This document shows, piece by piece, positions 63,271 to 64,000 of a DNA stretch of 64,000 nucleotides (positions within the stretch are counted from its first letter, which is position 1; every line of letters starts with the position of its first letter). Location of the stretch: the NCBI RefSeq assembly GCF_901538265.1, contig NZ_LR593886.1, forward strand, positions 186,001 through 250,000. Reading direction: 5' to 3'. Made by a program: the position numbers and the translations under genes. Below the pieces are notes generated by a model that had not been told where the DNA came from, ran no database searches, and saw nothing but the letters and a program-made list of their open reading frames with translations. Origin of the DNA: Gemmata massiliana (lineage in GTDB: Bacteria; Planctomycetota; Planctomycetia; Gemmatales; Gemmataceae).

Positions 63271-63344
63271 TCTGTAGCCGGCCTCTGTGAGGCCGGTGAG
63301 CCACAAGCAGGGGATATCCCGGCCTCACAGAGGCCGGCTACAGA
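63271..63344. repeat. Large palindromic repeat hairpin, 26-nt arms
   Basis: Arms 63271-63296 and 63319-63344 are perfect inverted copies (tctgtagccggcctctg...), with a 22-nt spacer. Each arm also contains its own palindrome ggcctctgtgaggcc. A diverged single copy is at 3995-4025. Between maf and pheS 3' ends; it may slow both convergent transcripts. Confidence 0.85.
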
Positions 63345-63361
63345 AAACTATCAAGACAGTA

Positions 63362-64000
63362 TCAGAACTGCTTCAAGAACCGCAGGTCGTTCTGCCAGAA
63401 GAGGCGGATGTCGTCGATCGCGTGCTTGAGCATCAGCATCCGCTGCGGCCCCATCCCGAACGCGAACCCGGTCACCTTTTCCGGATCGTACCCACCGGCG
63501 CGCAGGACGTTCGGGTGAACCATCCCGGCGCCCAGGATCTCCAGCCACCCGGTGCCCTTCGTGAGCCGGTCGCGGTTCGGATCGTCCTTCGGCCAGTCGA
63601 TGTCCACCTCGATGCTCGGCTCCGTGAACGGGAAGTAGCTGGAGCGGATACGCACCTGACGCTCCGGACCGAACATCCGGCGCGCGAACGCGGTGATCGT
63701 GCCCTTCAGGTCGGCCATCGTCACGCCCTCGCCGACCACCAAGCCCTCCACCTGGTAGAACTGGATCTCGCTCCGGGTGCTGATCGCCTCGTTGCGGTAG
63801 CACATCCCGGGCAGGATCACGCGAACGGGCTTCCCCGCGGCCTCGCGCATCACGTGGATCTGCCCCGGCGACGTGTGCGTGCGGAGCACGACGCCCGGCG
63901 TGGTGGTGAAGAACGTGTCCCACATGTCGCGCGCCGGGTGGTGCGCGGGCATGTTCAGGAACTCGAAGTTCAGTTCGTCGGTTTCGACCTCACGGGTGCG
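63362..64000 (-). CDS. pheS: Phenylalanine-tRNA ligase alpha subunit, C-terminal part
   Basis: Partial: 213 codons, including the stop, are in the window and the 5' end lies past the right edge. Class II synthetase catalytic core is present: NMPAHHPARDMWDTFF, VLRTHTSPGQIHVMR (motif 2 region), YRNEAISTRSEIQFYQVEGLVV, SYFPFTEPSIEVDI and the motif 3 region GFAFGMGPQRMLMLKHAIDDIR followed by LFWQNDLRFLKQF. GMGPQR replaces the common GMGIER; Arg is retained. pheT is expected upstream or elsewhere and is not seen. Confidence 0.95.
   Translation of the reverse strand, partial: RTREVETDELNFEFLNMPAHHPARDMWDTFFTTTPGVVLRTHTSPGQIHVMREAAGKPVRVILPGMCYRNEAISTRSEIQFYQVEGLVVGEGVTMADLKGTITAFARRMFGPERQVRIRSSYFPFTEPSIEVDIDWPKDDPNRDRLTKGTGWLEILGAGMVHPNVLRAGGYDPEKVTGFAFGMGPQRMLMLKHAIDDIRLFWQNDLRFLKQF

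Noticed and set aside
63271..63344. CRISPR-like repeat
   Set aside because: Only one inverted pair with no direct repeats or spacers of regular length.

Overview
The window is GC-rich bacterial chromosome that looks like the planctomycete family Gemmataceae (Gemmata or a close relative). This rests on recognised families rather than any search: a DUF1559-type pseudopilin, a cysteine-rich YTV-repeat wall protein, three tandem TIGR02996-LRR proteins, a SUKH protein with a planctomycete C-terminal domain, a short secreted protein of a Gemmata paralogous family, Tat-secreted Gfo/Idh/MocA and esterase proteins, DUF6807 (PmoA-like), DUF4139 and a giant secretin. No rRNA, tRNA, CRISPR array, transposase or phage gene was seen. 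The gene content reads as core chromosome mixed with lineage-specific secreted proteins.

Layout. 0-6.4 kb: secreted protein fragment, pseudopilin-like protein, rsmH, three small membrane proteins, a 2Fe-2S ferredoxin, a secreted BON protein and a TIM-barrel isomerase. 6.5-13.5 kb: secreted hydrolase-like protein without a recognisable nucleophile, a large secreted protein of unknown role, a zincin fused to a thioredoxin-like domain, and the YTV protein. 14-22.5 kb: lactate permease, membrane-anchored dual-specificity phosphatase, DUF6807 protein, rsgA, a coiled-coil lipoprotein, a Tat-exported oxidoreductase and carA. 22.5-30.4 kb is the most accessory-like part: a Tse2-like toxin-domain protein with a partner gene, an acyltransferase and three LRR paralogues. 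30.4-45.6 kb: duplicated cyanophycinase-like protein, parvulin-type PPIase, Tat-exported esterase, a PlsC-ACP-ligase fusion, DUF4139 protein, SUKH protein, a GGQ release-factor-like protein and a VWA membrane protein. 45.8-54.3 kb: secretin, a second isomerase, ilvE and an lptB with a long C-terminal extension. 54.4-64 kb: glycosyltransferase/methyltransferase pair, phosphonoacetate-hydrolase-like protein, lipoprotein, a PolB-type exonuclease homologue with altered catalytic residues, MFS transporter, GT9/maf pair and the end of pheS.

How the genes relate. Most are monocistronic or in pairs, with hairpin terminators between several convergent genes. LptB, the GT9 heptosyltransferase-like enzyme, the GT2/methyltransferase pair, the secretin and the PPIase all point to a Gram-negative-type envelope with an outer membrane. 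The ferredoxin, rsmH, rsgA, carA, ilvE, maf and pheS are housekeeping.

Most notable: the Tse2-like toxin candidate and partner; several enzyme homologues in which key catalytic residues appear replaced; the three-domain lipid enzyme; and several short dispersed palindromic repeat families, one of which frames two unrelated intergenic regions with the same 31-nt sequence in inverted orientation. Family assignments are from recall of motifs and were not checked by database search.
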